Assembly (NCBI GenBank): GCA_963737445.1
Contig: CAVTSO010000009.1
Coordinates: 124,001 to 188,000, forward strand
Source: JAICYJ01 sp963737445
GTDB taxonomy: Bacteria > Actinomycetota > Thermoleophilia > Gaiellales > JAICJC01
Length of the DNA: 64,000 nt
Direction of reading: 5' to 3'
The notes beneath the pieces were generated by a model. It was not told where the DNA came from. It saw only the letters and a list, made by a program, of their open reading frames with translations, and ran no database searches. Below are positions 9,483-18,181 of this stretch, piece after piece. How positions within the stretch are numbered: the stretch's first letter is position 1; the number at the start of each line of letters is the position of its first letter. A program made the translations under genes and the position numbers.

Positions 9483-9551
9483 AGAAAAGCCCCTCCCGGG
9501 GCCGACCAATCATAGCACCGGGATGGCAAACGGGGCCGCCGATCGATTATC

Positions 9552-9557
9552 TAGACT
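9552..9557 (+). promoter_or_regulatory. -10-like box (TAGACT) of murJ
   Basis: TAGACT ends 9 nt before the murJ ATG with no Shine-Dalgarno sequence between, an example of the short-leader promoter pattern. Confidence 0.5.
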
Positions 9558-9566
9558 CTCGCGTTT

Positions 9567-11134
9567 ATGGCAGATACTCGCCGCCTGGCGACCTCCACGG
9601 CCGTCTTCGGGGTGGCCACCGCCATCTCCCGGGTGGCGGGTCTTGTCCGCGAGATCGCCGCCGCCGCGGTGCTCGGCTCAGGCCCCGTCTACTCGGCGTT
9701 CACGGTTGCGTTCAACCTGCCCAACCTGATCCGCGCGATCGTGGCCGACAACGCCATCAGCGCGGCATTCGTGCCGGTGTTCCTGGAGCTGCGCGAGAAG
9801 GGCGAGGAGAAGGAGGCGTGGCGGGTCGCCAGCATGGTGCTGTGGACGACCGCGGTGGTGCTGGGCGCGATCTCGGCTCTGTTCATCCTGCTGGCGCCGC
9901 TGCTGGTGCCGGTGCTCCTGGTCGGAACCAGCAACGTCTCCTCCGACCTGGTGGTGACGCTGACCCGGATCCTGTTCCCGATCGTGGTGCTGATGGGGCT
10001 GTTCGGCGTCGTCACCGGCATCCTCAACGCGCAGCGGATCTTCGGCGTCCCGGCCTTCGCACCGGTGGCCTGGAACCTCGTGATCATCGCGGTGCTGCTG
10101 GTCTACGGCCGCAGCGGCTCGCTCGAGCACCGGGCGCAGGTGTACGCGTGGGGCGTGCTGGTGGCCACGATCGTGCAGTTCCTGATCCCGCTGCCGCTGC
10201 TGCGCGGCTCCGGGATCGGGCTGGCATTCCGGCTCGGCTTCGGGAACCCGCACGTGCGCCACATCCTGCGCCTGATGGTGCCGGTCTCGCTGGGGCTGGG
10301 GCTGATCAACGTCAACCTGACCCTGGACACGATCATCGCGGCGCACCACAGCCCCTCGGCGCCTGGCGACCTGGGCTACGCGTTCCGCCTGTTCATGTTG
10401 CCGCAGGGGCTGTTCTCGGTAGCGGTATCGACCGTGCTGTTCCCCGAGCTGTCGCGGCCGCCGCCGTCCGCAACATGGTCGAGCTGGCGCTGATCGTGGC
10501 CCGCGGCATACGCGCGATCGTGTTCCTGCTGCTGCCGGCCGCCGCCATCTCGATCGTGCTGGCCGAGCCGGTGGTGCGGCTGCTGTACCAGCACGGGCAG
10601 TTCAACGAGACCGACACCGTGCGCGTGTCGGCCACGCTGGTGATGTTCTCGCTGGGCCTGCTCGGGAACGGCCTGTCGCTGCTCCTGACCCGCGCCTTCT
10701 TCGGGCTCCAGGAGCCGCGCATCCCGACTCTGGTAGCGCTCGTGAACCTGGTGCTGAACCTGTTCTTCGACCTGGCGCTGCTGCGCTACGGCGCCGCCGG
10801 GATCGCCCTCGCCACGGCGATCGTGACGTCGTTCAACGCGGGCGTGCTGATGGTGCTGCTGCGTCGCCGGGTGGGCTCGCTGCACGGCCGCGAGGTGCTG
10901 CGCTCCACCGCGTTGACCGCGGTGGCGACGGTCTACTGCACCGTCGCGGCGTTCGGAGTGTGGTACCCGATGGACAAGCTCCTGGGCCGCTCGATCGCCG
11001 GCCAGATCGTGTCCCTCGGCCTGGGGCTGGCCGCCGGCGGCTTCGCCTACCTGGTCGCGGCCCGTTCGCTGCGGCTGGCCGAGGTGGACATCCTGGCCAG
11101 CCTCCTGCGCCGCCGCCGCGATCCCGCAGCGTGA
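9567..11134 (+). CDS. murJ: MurJ/MviN lipid II flippase (one frameshift)
   Basis: Moves lipid II across the cytoplasmic membrane for peptidoglycan synthesis. About 522 residues with the N-terminal ATSTAVFGVATAISRVAGLVRE, the NLPNLIRAIVADNAISAAFVP segment and some fourteen hydrophobic helices. A single missing base near 10,466, in a run of C/G after FPELSR, moves the reading to a second frame that continues AAAVRNMVELALIVARGIRA and runs cleanly to the stop. It has no C-terminal pseudokinase domain, unlike mycobacterial MviN. It sits between rpsT and lepA. Confidence 0.9.
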
Positions 11135-11142
11135 TGCACCGG

Positions 11143-11148
11143 TACGCT
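11143..11148 (+). promoter_or_regulatory. -10-like box (TACGCT) of lepA
   Basis: TACGCT ends 7 nt before the GTG at 11156 and overlaps the tail of the murJ region, supporting that GTG as the first base of a near-leaderless lepA message. Confidence 0.45.
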
Positions 11149-11155
11149 GTAACCG

Positions 11156-12984
11156 GTGGCGCTCTCACGCATCCGCAACTTCTCGATCATCGCCCACATC
11201 GACCACGGCAAGTCGACGCTGGCCGATCGCATCCTGCAGATCACGCAAGACGGTGGCCGACCGTGACATGCGCGAGCAGCTGCTCGACTCGATGGATCTC
11301 GAGCGCGAGCGCGGCATCACGATCAAGGCCCAGGCCGTGCGGGTGATGTTCCGTGCCGCCGACGACCGCGTCTACGAGCTGAACCTGATCGACACGCCCG
11401 GGCACGTCGACTTCACCTACGAGGTGTCGCGCAGCCTGGCCGCCTGCGAGGGCGCGCTGCTGGTGGTGGACGCCGCCCAGGGGCTGGAGGCGCAGACGCT
11501 GGCGAACGCGTACCTGGCGATCGAGAACGACCTCGACATCGTCCCGGTGGTCGAACAAGATCGACCTGCCGGCGGCGGATCCCGACGGTGTCTCGGCGGA
11601 GCTGGCCGAGCTGATCGGCGACGCGCCCGAGAACGTGCTCCGGATCTCGGCCAAGACCGGCCAGGGCATCGAGGCGGTGCTGCAGGCCGTGGTCGACCAC
11701 ATCTCGCCGCCCGACGGCGACCCGCAGGCGCCGCCGCGCGCGCTGATCTTCGACTCCAGTCGTACGACCAGTACCGCGGCGTGCTCGCCTTCGTGCGGAT
11801 GGTGGACGGCGGCTTCCACAAGGGCGACAAGGTCGCGCGATGGCGCAGGGCACGCGCTTCGACGTCGAGGAGCTGGGGTTCTTCTCTCCCGGCATGCGTC
11901 CCGCCAAGCACCTCTCGGCGGGCGAGGTGGGCTACGTCGTCACCGGCCTCAAGGACGTGTCGCAGCTGCGGGTCGGCGATACGCTGACGCTCTCCAGGGA
12001 CGGCGCCGCCGAGCCGCTGCCCGGCTACAAGGACGTCAAGCCGATGGTGTTCGCCGGGCTGTTCCCGACCGACTCCGACCAGTACCCGGAGCTGCGCGAC
12101 GCGCTGGAGAAGCTGAAGCTGAACGACGCCGCGCTGTCGTACGAGCCGGAGACGTCGCAGGCGCTCGGGTTCGGGTTCCGCTGCGGGTTCCTGGGGCTGC
12201 TGCACATGGACATCGTGCGCGAGCGGCTGGAGCGCGAGTACGACCTCGACCTGCTGGTCACCGCGCCCAACGTCGCCTACCAGGTGCAGGACGTCAAGGA
12301 GGACTGGATCGAGGTGCACAACCCGGCGCAGATGCCGGCCTCGGGCGAGGTCCTGTCGACCGAGGAGCCCTACGTGCGGGCGTCGATCATCGTGCCCAAG
12401 GAGTTCGTGGGGCACGATGATGGAGCTGAACCAGGACCGGCGTGGCGAGTTCGGCCACATGGAGTACCTGTGCGAGGAGCGGGTGCAGCTGGTCTACGAC
12501 ATCCCGCTGGCCGAGATCGTGCTCGACTACTACGACCAGCTGAAGTCGCGCAGCCGCGGCTACGCCTCGTTCGACTACGACATGATCGGCTTCCGCGAGG
12601 GCAAGCTGGTGAAGGTGGACGTGCTGCTGGCCGGGGAGCAGGTCGATTCGCTGTCGCTGATCACGCACCGCGACAACGCCTACGAGCAGGGCAAGGCGCT
12701 GGTGGAGGCGCTGCGCGAGCGGATCCCACGCCAGATGTTCGAGGTCGCGATCCAGGCGGCGATCGGCTCGCGCGTGATCGCCCGTGAGACGGTCAAGGCG
12801 CAAGCGCAAGGACGTGCTGGCCAAGTGCTACGGCGGCGACGTCAGCCGCAAGCGGAAGCTTCTCGAGAAGCAGAAGGAGGGCAAGAAGCGGATGAAGCAG
12901 GTGGGCAACATCGAGGTGCCGCAGGAGGCGTTCCTGGCGGTGCTCGACCTGAACCGCGACGGAGGCAACGGTGGCGGTGGCTGA
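11156..12984 (+). CDS. lepA: Elongation factor 4 / LepA (frameshifted)
   Basis: Translational GTPase that back-translocates or remodels stalled ribosomes. From GTG the protein reads ALSRIRNFSIIAHIDHGKST (G1), then DMREQLLDSMDLERERGITI, DTPGHVDFTYEVS (G3), SYEPETSQALGFGFRCGFLG, and the diagnostic LepA C-terminal domain KRKDVLAKCYGGDVSRKRKL with KKRMKQVGNIEVPQEAF. Six single-base shifts near 11,250, 11,555, 11,755, 11,835, 12,418 and 12,800 divide it; those at 12,418 and 12,800 are plainly one extra G or C. Restored length is about 608 residues, normal for LepA. hemW follows directly. Confidence 0.92.
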
Positions 12985-14056
12985 CGCATCTCTACCTGCA
13001 CGTCCCGTTCTGCGGCGCACCGCTGCGGGTACTGCGACTTCGTCACGGTCACCGGCAACGGCGAGCTGCACGGCCGCTACGTCGACGCGCTGATCGCGCG
13101 AGCTGCGCGCGCTCGCCGGCGCGGCCGGCCGACCATGTTCGTCGGCGGCGGCACGCCGTCGCTGCTGGACGACGAGCTGCTCGCCCGGCTGCTGGCGGCG
13201 CTGCCCGCCTGCGACGAGCTGACCGTCGAGTGCAACCCGGAGACGATCACGACCGCCAAGGCTCAAGTACTGGTCGAGGGTGGGGTGACGCGGGTGTCGC
13301 TGGGCGCCCAGAGCTTCCAGCCGCACATGCTGGCAACGCTCGAACGGCGGGCGAGCCCGGAGCGGGTTGGGGAGGCGGTCGCGACGCTGCGCGCGGCAGG
13401 GGTCGAAAACCTCAACCTCGACTTGATGTTCGGGGTTCCGGGCCAGTCTGCCGCAGACCTCTCTGCCGACCTCGACCAGGCCTCGAGCCTGGGGCCCGAC
13501 CACATCAGCTCCTACGAGCTCGAGGCCAAGCCCGGGACCCGGTTCACCCACCGCCACGGCGCCGAGCTGGAACGGCAGGCGGAGGCGCTCGAGGACCACT
13601 ACGAGACGGTCGTGGCCACGCTGCGCGAGCGCCGGCTACCACTGGTACGAGACGGCGAACTTCTGCCGCGACGGCCGCCAGGCGCGCCACAACCTGGGCT
13701 ACTGGGAGGGGCACGACTACCTCGGGCCTCGGCGTCGGCGCCGTCTCCACGCTCGGCCTCGAGCGGCGCCGCAACCGGCCGTCCCTGCGCGCCTACCTGG
13801 AGGCGGTGGAGGCGGCGGCGCCTCCCGCCGAGATCGAGCTGCTGACGCCCGGCCGAGCGCGGCAGCGAGCGGCTGATGCTGGGGCTGCGGCTCGACCGGC
13901 CGATGCCAGCTGGGCGGGGTGGAATGGTGATCGACCCGCGGCAGCTCGAGCGCATGGCCGGCGCCGGGATGCTGGACCCGTGAGCCGGGCGGCATCCGGC
14001 TCAGCGAGCGAGGCCGGTTCATGGCAAACAACGTCGTCAGCACGCTGCTGCGATGA
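12971..14056 (+). CDS. hemW: HemW-like radical SAM heme chaperone (frameshifted, start uncertain)
   Basis: Starts around the lepA stop with THLYLHVPFC, then the radical SAM triad restored as CGARCGYCDF when one extra C near 13,022 is ignored. Clear HemW/HemN segments follow: TMFVGGGTPSLLDDELL, LTVECNPETITTAK, VTRVSLGAQSFQPHML, NLNLDLMFGVPGQS and HISSYELEAKPGT, then in other frames GLGVGAVSTLGLERRRN and a tail FMANNVVSTLLR. At least five shifts occur. No canonical start codon lies in the frame of THLYLH, so the true start is not resolved; GTG at 12971 would need one further shift. The stop overlaps the hrcA start as ATGA. Confidence 0.82.
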
Positions 14057-15084
14057 GCGAGATGGAACGACAGCTGACGCCGCGCCAGGCTCTGATCCTG
14101 CTACGGGTGGTGCGGGAGTACATCTCTACCGGGCATCCGGTCGGCTCGAAGGCGCTGGTCGAAAGCGGCGCCGTCGACGCGTCGGCCTCGACGGTGCGGT
14201 ACGAGCTCGCCGAGCTGGAGGCGCTGGGTCTGCTCGGCCACCCGCACACATCGGCCGGCCGCGTGCCGACCGACGCGGGCTACCGGATGTACGCCGAGCA
14301 GCTGCTGGAGCAGCCGCTGGGCGCCGCGCAGCTGCCGATCGACCTGTGGCAGGTGCGGAACCAGGTCGACGCCGCCCTGCGCAACACGACCGAGATGATG
14401 TCCCAGGTGACCAGCCTGCTGGCGGTGATGACGGCGCCGCCGATGGAGACTACCGAGATCCGCCACGTCGAGGTGCTGCGGCTGCAGCCGCGGATGGTGA
14501 TGGTGGTGGTGATCACCTCCACGGGCGGTGTCACCAAGAGGATGTTCCCGTTCGAGGAGGCGGTCGACGAGAAGCTGATCGAGTGGGCCACGGCCTATCT
14601 GAACGAGCAGCTGGGCGGCGTGCGGCTGGGCGCGCGAGCGCTGCGCCAGCGGCTGTTCGACCCCGGGCTGGGCGCCCGCGAGCGGAGTTCATGGGGGCGC
14701 TGGAGCCGGCGTTCACCGAGCTGGTGGGAAGCGGCGAGCAGACCCTGTACGTCGGCGGCGCCGCCGGCTGGTGCAGGAGCTGCGCCATGACGACCTGGCC
14801 GAGATCAACGAACTGATGCTGGCGCTGGAGGAGCGGGCGGGACTGCTGCAGCTCTTGCGCGGCGCGCTCGAGACCAACCGGCTGTACGTGCGCGTCGGCG
14901 GCGAGGATGCGGTCCCGCAGCTGCGCGGCCTGTCGCTGGTGGCCGCGAACTACGGGCTGCCGGCCCGCAACCTGGGCACGGTCTCGCTGATCGGCCCCAA
15001 CGCATGGACTACGTGACGGCGATCCGGTCGGTGCGCGGGGCGGCGGCGCTTCTGTCCGACTTCGTCGAACAGCTTTACGAGTAG
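14053..15084 (+). CDS. hrcA: Heat-inducible transcription repressor HrcA (frameshifted)
   Basis: Represses chaperone genes by binding CIRCE operators. Residues 1-100 form the winged helix with LTPRQALILLRVVREYISTG, HPVGSKALVE, STVRYELAELEALGLL and HTSAGRVPTDAGYRMY, all HrcA hallmarks. The C-terminal part continues after shifts near 14,690, 14,763 and 15,002 as ALEPAFTELVGSGEQTLYVG, GTVSLIGPN and MDYVTAIRSVRGAAALLSDF. Length once restored is about 343 residues. It is coupled to hemW by ATGA. The dnaK and grpE genes that normally follow are absent here, and no CIRCE sequence is visible upstream of hrcA or dnaJ, so its targets may lie elsewhere in the genome. Confidence 0.92.
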
Positions 15085-15118
15085 GCCCAACGGAGTCCGA
15101 GTAGGCCCAACGGAGTCG
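15079..15118 (+). repeat. Two tandem copies of a 20-bp unit at the end of hrcA
   Basis: GAGTAGGCCCAACGGAGTC plus one base occurs at 15079-15098 and again at 15099-15118. The first copy contains the hrcA stop codon; the second runs into the terminator hairpin. Confidence 0.85.
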
Positions 15119-15157
15119 CGCGTCGGAGTGGGGCTCCAGTCCACTCCGACGCGCTTC
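15118..15157 (+). terminator. Strong hairpin terminator after hrcA
   Basis: GCGCGTCGGAGTGG (15118-15131) and CCACTCCGACGCGC (15141-15154) make a perfect 14-bp stem with a 9-nt loop, followed by TTCTT. This separates the hemW-hrcA transcript from the regulator cassette that follows. Confidence 0.8.
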
Positions 15158-15467
15158 TTGACTCCGACCCCCCCGGCTGCGAGTTGAGTGGTGTGACCCC
15201 AAGGAGACTTGTGAATCCTTCCCGGCGGCCCACCGGTAGAGGGTTCGTCTCCGGCACCACCGTCTCGCCGTGCCGTCTTTGCGTTGTAGCCTCACAATAG
15301 TCGCCCAGGGGCTTCGGGTCAAGTGCACAAAAAGGGGTAAATCAAGTTGTCTGGTCGGATCTACTTGACTCCCCCAATTTTGGCTTGAAATAACGTATAG
15401 TCCCGCGGTCGACGAATTCTTCAGGAGGCGCTAGTCAAGTGACCATGGATCCGCTACCTTGAGAGGG
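15158..15467 (+). promoter_or_regulatory. AT-rich control region of the XRE-TPR gene with repeated GTCAAGT boxes
   Basis: The stretch has no gene. GTCAAGT or ATCAAGT occurs at 15318-15324, 15341-15347, inverted at 15363-15369 (ACTTGAC) and at 15434-15440, four copies in 123 bp. TTGACT (15365-15370) with AAATAA 17 nt later is one possible promoter. A TACCTT box at 15455-15460 ends 7 nt before the ATG at 15468 and places the last GTCAAGT near its -35. The A+T content around 15,325-15,400 is clearly above the neighbours. The repeats are candidate operator sites for the downstream regulator. Confidence 0.5.
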
Positions 15468-16817
15468 ATGGGAGACGCGAAGACACTCGAGACCGTGCGC
15501 GGGGTCACTCGCCGCGAGCGCGCCATTGGGGTCGGCGCGCGCGTGCGCGAGGCGCGGCTCGAGATCGGGCTCACGCAGGGAGAGCTGGGGGGCTCGCGCT
15601 TCTCCAAGGAGTACGTGAGCCAGGTGGAGCTGGGCAAGACGCGGCCCTCGCCGGCCGCGCTCGACTGGTTCGCCGAGCGGCTCGGGGTCGACCGCATGGC
15701 GCTGGCCGGGGAGAGCACGGCGGCGATCATGGCCGCCTGCGAGGCGGCGGTCACGCGTGCCGAGGCCGAGATCGAGGCGCACCGCGATGCCGAGGCGCTC
15801 ACCGAGCTGGAGGGTGTAAGGGACGCCCTCCGGTCGCCGGGGAGCGAGCGGCTCGCCCTGCGGATGCGGCTGGCGCGGGGCTGGGCGCTCCAGAACATCG
15901 GCCGTCTCGACGATGCGCTGGTCGAACTGGCCGCCGCGCGGCAGGCGGCGGAGCAGGCTGGATCGGGAGACGCCGTCGCACTGGCCCTGTACCGGATCGG
16001 GGTCGTCCGGTACAAGATGGGCAGCCTGGCGACGGCGGCGTCGCTGCTGGACGAGGCGCTGCGGGCCTGCGAGACCACCGTCGACCCGTCGGACGCGCTG
16101 AGGGCACGCATCTTCAACGCAAGGGCCAAGATCCGGCGGCGCCAGAAGGACTTCACGGCTGCGGCCGAGGACGTCGAGCAGGCGCTGGAGCTGGCGCACG
16201 CCCTGAACGACGACCGGGTGCTGGCGGAGACCTACCTGGACGCGTCGCTGGTGGCAGAGCGGCGCAATGAGTACACCCGCGCACGGGAGCACGCCGAGCG
16301 ATCGAAGGCGCTATTCGAGCGGGTGGCGGATCACGAGTACGTGGGCAAGCTGCTGAACAACCTCGGGCAGCTGCGCGCGATCACCGGTAAGCCGGAGGAG
16401 GCGGTACCGCTCCTGCGCGAGTCGTTCAGGATCGCGGTGGAGCAGGACAATCGCATCGACGCGGCCTTCGCGGCGTCGTCGCTGGCATCGGCACGGATGC
16501 ACAGCGGTGATCTGGAGGGGGCGATCGAGAGCGGATATCGCGCGATCGAGTTATTGAGTTCGCGCGAGGAATACCGAGAAGAAGAGGGTAACGCTCAAAT
16601 CGTGATCGGCCGCGCGTCGCTTGAGCTCGGCCGGCTCGACCAGGCGGAGGCGTCCTTCAAGGCCGCGGCGGACTGTTTTGCGGCTGTGGAGACGGTGAGC
16701 CATCTCGCCGGCGCATGGGTCGCGCTCGGAGATGTGGCACACAGCAGAGGGGAAGCAGCAAGGGCAGCGGAGTTGTACCGGCAGGCGGCAGAAGCCTTGC
16801 AGGATGTTCGCTGGTAG
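15468..16817 (+). CDS. XRE-family regulator with C-terminal TPR repeats (RRNPP-like layout)
   Basis: A 449-residue protein. Residues about 18-72 form an XRE helix-turn-helix: IGVGARVREARLEIGLTQGE, FSKEYVSQVELGKTRPSPAA and LDWFAERLGVD. The remaining 370 residues are helical with TPR-like periodicity (WALQNIGRLDDALVELAAAR, LNNLGQLRAITGKPEEAVPL, WVALGDVAHSRGEAARAAEL). This order, DNA-binding head plus peptide-binding-type TPR tail, is that of the Rgg/PlcR/NprR group. ATG at 15468 is preferred over an in-frame TTG at 15459 because a TACCTT box ends 7 nt upstream. A small exported-peptide-like ORF follows 32 nt after the stop. The cassette occupies the place of grpE-dnaK between hrcA and dnaJ. TPR proteins of other function would look similar, so peptide sensing is inference. 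Confidence 0.88.
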   Translation: MGDAKTLETVRGVTRRERAIGVGARVREARLEIGLTQGELGGSRFSKEYVSQVELGKTRPSPAALDWFAERLGVDRMALAGESTAAIMAACEAAVTRAEAEIEAHRDAEALTELEGVRDALRSPGSERLALRMRLARGWALQNIGRLDDALVELAAARQAAEQAGSGDAVALALYRIGVVRYKMGSLATAASLLDEALRACETTVDPSDALRARIFNARAKIRRRQKDFTAAAEDVEQALELAHALNDDRVLAETYLDASLVAERRNEYTRAREHAERSKALFERVADHEYVGKLLNNLGQLRAITGKPEEAVPLLRESFRIAVEQDNRIDAAFAASSLASARMHSGDLEGAIESGYRAIELLSSREEYREEEGNAQIVIGRASLELGRLDQAEASFKAAADCFAAVETVSHLAGAWVALGDVAHSRGEAARAAELYRQAAEALQDVRW

Positions 16818-16833
16818 GGGAAGTACCCCCGTG

Positions 16834-16842
16834 GGCAGGAGG
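16834..16842 (+). promoter_or_regulatory. Strong ribosome binding site of the small peptide gene
   Basis: GCAGGAGGT lies about 7 nt before the ATG at 16850. It is one of the best Shine-Dalgarno matches in a window where most genes have none, and supports translation of the 35-residue ORF. Confidence 0.7.
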
Positions 16843-16849
16843 TAGGCAA

Positions 16850-16957
16850 ATGAAGGTTCTGGTGAAGCGCCCAGCGCTGTTTGTCTGGGCAGTTGCACTG
16901 GCCATGTTTCTGGCCAGAGTCGGGCCGCACCACGGCCACGGCTTTCATCAGTGGTAA
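16850..16957 (+). CDS. 35-residue exported-peptide-like ORF, candidate signalling peptide
   Basis: The ORF begins MKVLVKR, continues with a hydrophobic core (PALFVWAVALAMFLARVG) and ends in a short polar, histidine-rich tail GPHHGHGFHQW. That is the build of a Sec-exported pro-peptide: positive n-region, h-region and a 10-residue C-terminal part. It lies 32 nt downstream of the XRE-TPR regulator on the same strand, has a strong ribosome binding site and is closed by a terminator hairpin at 16967-16999. Rap-Phr, PlcR-PapR and Rgg-SHP systems share this order and size. It could instead be a tiny membrane protein. No homologue was looked up. Confidence 0.65.
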   Translation: MKVLVKRPALFVWAVALAMFLARVGPHHGHGFHQW

Positions 16958-16966
16958 CAGTGCGCG

Positions 16967-16999
16967 AGGGTCGGCTCCGCCATCTGCGGCGCCGGCCCT
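16967..16999 (+). terminator. Hairpin terminator closing the regulator-peptide cassette
   Basis: AGGGTCGGC (16967-16975) pairs with GCCGGCCCT (16991-16999), one G-U pair, with an inner CCGC/GCGG helix around a short loop. It lies 9 nt after the peptide stop. Confidence 0.7.
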
Positions 17000-17050
17000 G
17001 CGCGGCTGATACGCGCGCCTGATGGCGGCGGGGTCGGTGGCGCGCGCCTC

Positions 17051-17056
17051 TAGACT
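17051..17056 (+). promoter_or_regulatory. -10-like box (TAGACT) of dnaJ
   Basis: TAGACT ends 6 nt before the GTG at 17063, which would make the message leaderless. No CIRCE inverted repeat is present nearby. Confidence 0.5.
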
Positions 17057-17062
17057 GCTCAC

Positions 17063-18181
17063 GTGGCTGCCAAACGTGACTACTACGAGGTGCTGGGCGT
17101 CGAACGGGGCGCCGACGAGGCCGAGGTCAAGAAGGCCTTTCGCAGGCTCGCCCGCGAGCTGCATCCCGACGTCAACCCCGGCGACCCCCAGGCTGTCGAG
17201 CGCTTCCGCGAGGTGGCCGAGGCCTACGAGGTGCTGTGCGACGCCGACACACGAGCGCGCTACGACCGCTTCGGGCATGCCGGGGTGGACGGCTCCTCGC
17301 TGCACACCGACCAGTTCATGGACTTCGGGTCGCTCTCCGACCTGCTGGGCGCCTTCTTCGGGGACGACCTGTTCGGCGGTGCCCGTGCGCAGCGGCGCGG
17401 CGGCGACGTCGCCGCTAATGTGACGCTCGAGTTCGCGGAGGCCGCGTTCGGCGTCGAGCGCCGGCTCGACCTCGAGGTGATCTGCGAATGCGACCGCTGC
17501 AGCGGCACCGGCGCGGAGCCGGGATCCGAGTCGCACACGTGCGACACCTGCGGCGGTCAGGGCCGCGTGCAGCGGGTGCAGCAGACGGCGCTCGGCCAGT
17601 TCGTGCAGACCGGCGCCTGCCCCACCTGCGGTGGCCGCGGCGTCGTGATTGAAACCCCGTGCAGCAGCTGCCGCGGACGCGGCCTGCGGCAGGTGGCCGA
17701 GACAGTCGAGGTGCAGATCCCGGCCGGGATCATGGACGGCCAGCGGCTGCAGCTCCGCGGCCGCGGCAACCAGGGCCAGCCGGGCGGACCGCGCGGAGAC
17801 CTCTACGTCGGCGTGCGGGTCAGACCGCACCCCAGCTTCGAGCGCGACGGAAACGACGTCGTGACGGTGCTGAACCTGCCCTTCACGCGCGCCGCGCTGG
17901 GCACCACCCTCACGGTGGAGACGCTTGACGGCGAGCAGCAGGTGGAGCTGCGGGCCGGCACCCAGCCGGGCGACGTGATGGTGCTGCGCGGCAAGGGGGT
18001 GCCGGTGCTGAACGGCCGCGGCCGCGGCGACCACCGGGTGCTGGTAAACGTGATGCTGCCGCAGCGCCTGACCGACGACCAACGCCGCCTGCTGGCCGAG
18101 TTCGAAGCGGCAGTGGCCGAGGATACGTACAAGCCCGACGAGTCGTTCCTGGGCCGCATCCGCTCGGCCTTCTCGGGATGA
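17063..18181 (+). CDS. dnaJ: Chaperone DnaJ
   Basis: Hsp40 co-chaperone that stimulates DnaK ATPase. The 372 residues carry the J-domain (DYYEVLGVERGADEAEVKKA, HPD at about residues 34-36), a short glycine-rich link, four zinc motifs CDRCSGTG, CDTCGGQG, CPTCGGRG and CSSCRGRG, and the C-terminal peptide-binding domain ending near LLAEFEAAVAED. The frame is clean. It heads a tightly packed operon: its stop overlaps prmA as ATGA, and prmA, rsmE, mtaB and yqeY follow with 1-4 nt overlaps. The partner genes dnaK and grpE are not in this window. Confidence 0.96.
   Translation: MAAKRDYYEVLGVERGADEAEVKKAFRRLARELHPDVNPGDPQAVERFREVAEAYEVLCDADTRARYDRFGHAGVDGSSLHTDQFMDFGSLSDLLGAFFGDDLFGGARAQRRGGDVAANVTLEFAEAAFGVERRLDLEVICECDRCSGTGAEPGSESHTCDTCGGQGRVQRVQQTALGQFVQTGACPTCGGRGVVIETPCSSCRGRGLRQVAETVEVQIPAGIMDGQRLQLRGRGNQGQPGGPRGDLYVGVRVRPHPSFERDGNDVVTVLNLPFTRAALGTTLTVETLDGEQQVELRAGTQPGDVMVLRGKGVPVLNGRGRGDHRVLVNVMLPQRLTDDQRRLLAEFEAAVAEDTYKPDESFLGRIRSAFSG

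Noticed and set aside
11156..12984. Programmed frameshifting in lepA and its neighbours
   Set aside because: The shifts are many, go both ways, lie at no slippery heptamer and occur in unrelated genes; errors in the sequence explain them better.
15237..15282. tRNA-like 3' end (GGTTCGTCTCCGGCACCA)
   Set aside because: The T-arm lacks a proper stem and no matching acceptor, D or anticodon arms can be built upstream; tmRNA signature is also absent.
15445..15462. Mini-ORF MDPLP with AGGAGG upstream, before the XRE gene
   Set aside because: The gap between AGGAGG and ATG is 16 nt, too long, and the TACCTT box favours transcription starting after it; it may be chance.
14053..17063. CIRCE operator (TTAGCACTC-N9-GAGTGCTAA) for HrcA
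   Set aside because: Looked for before hrcA, the XRE gene and dnaJ; no match or near match was found.
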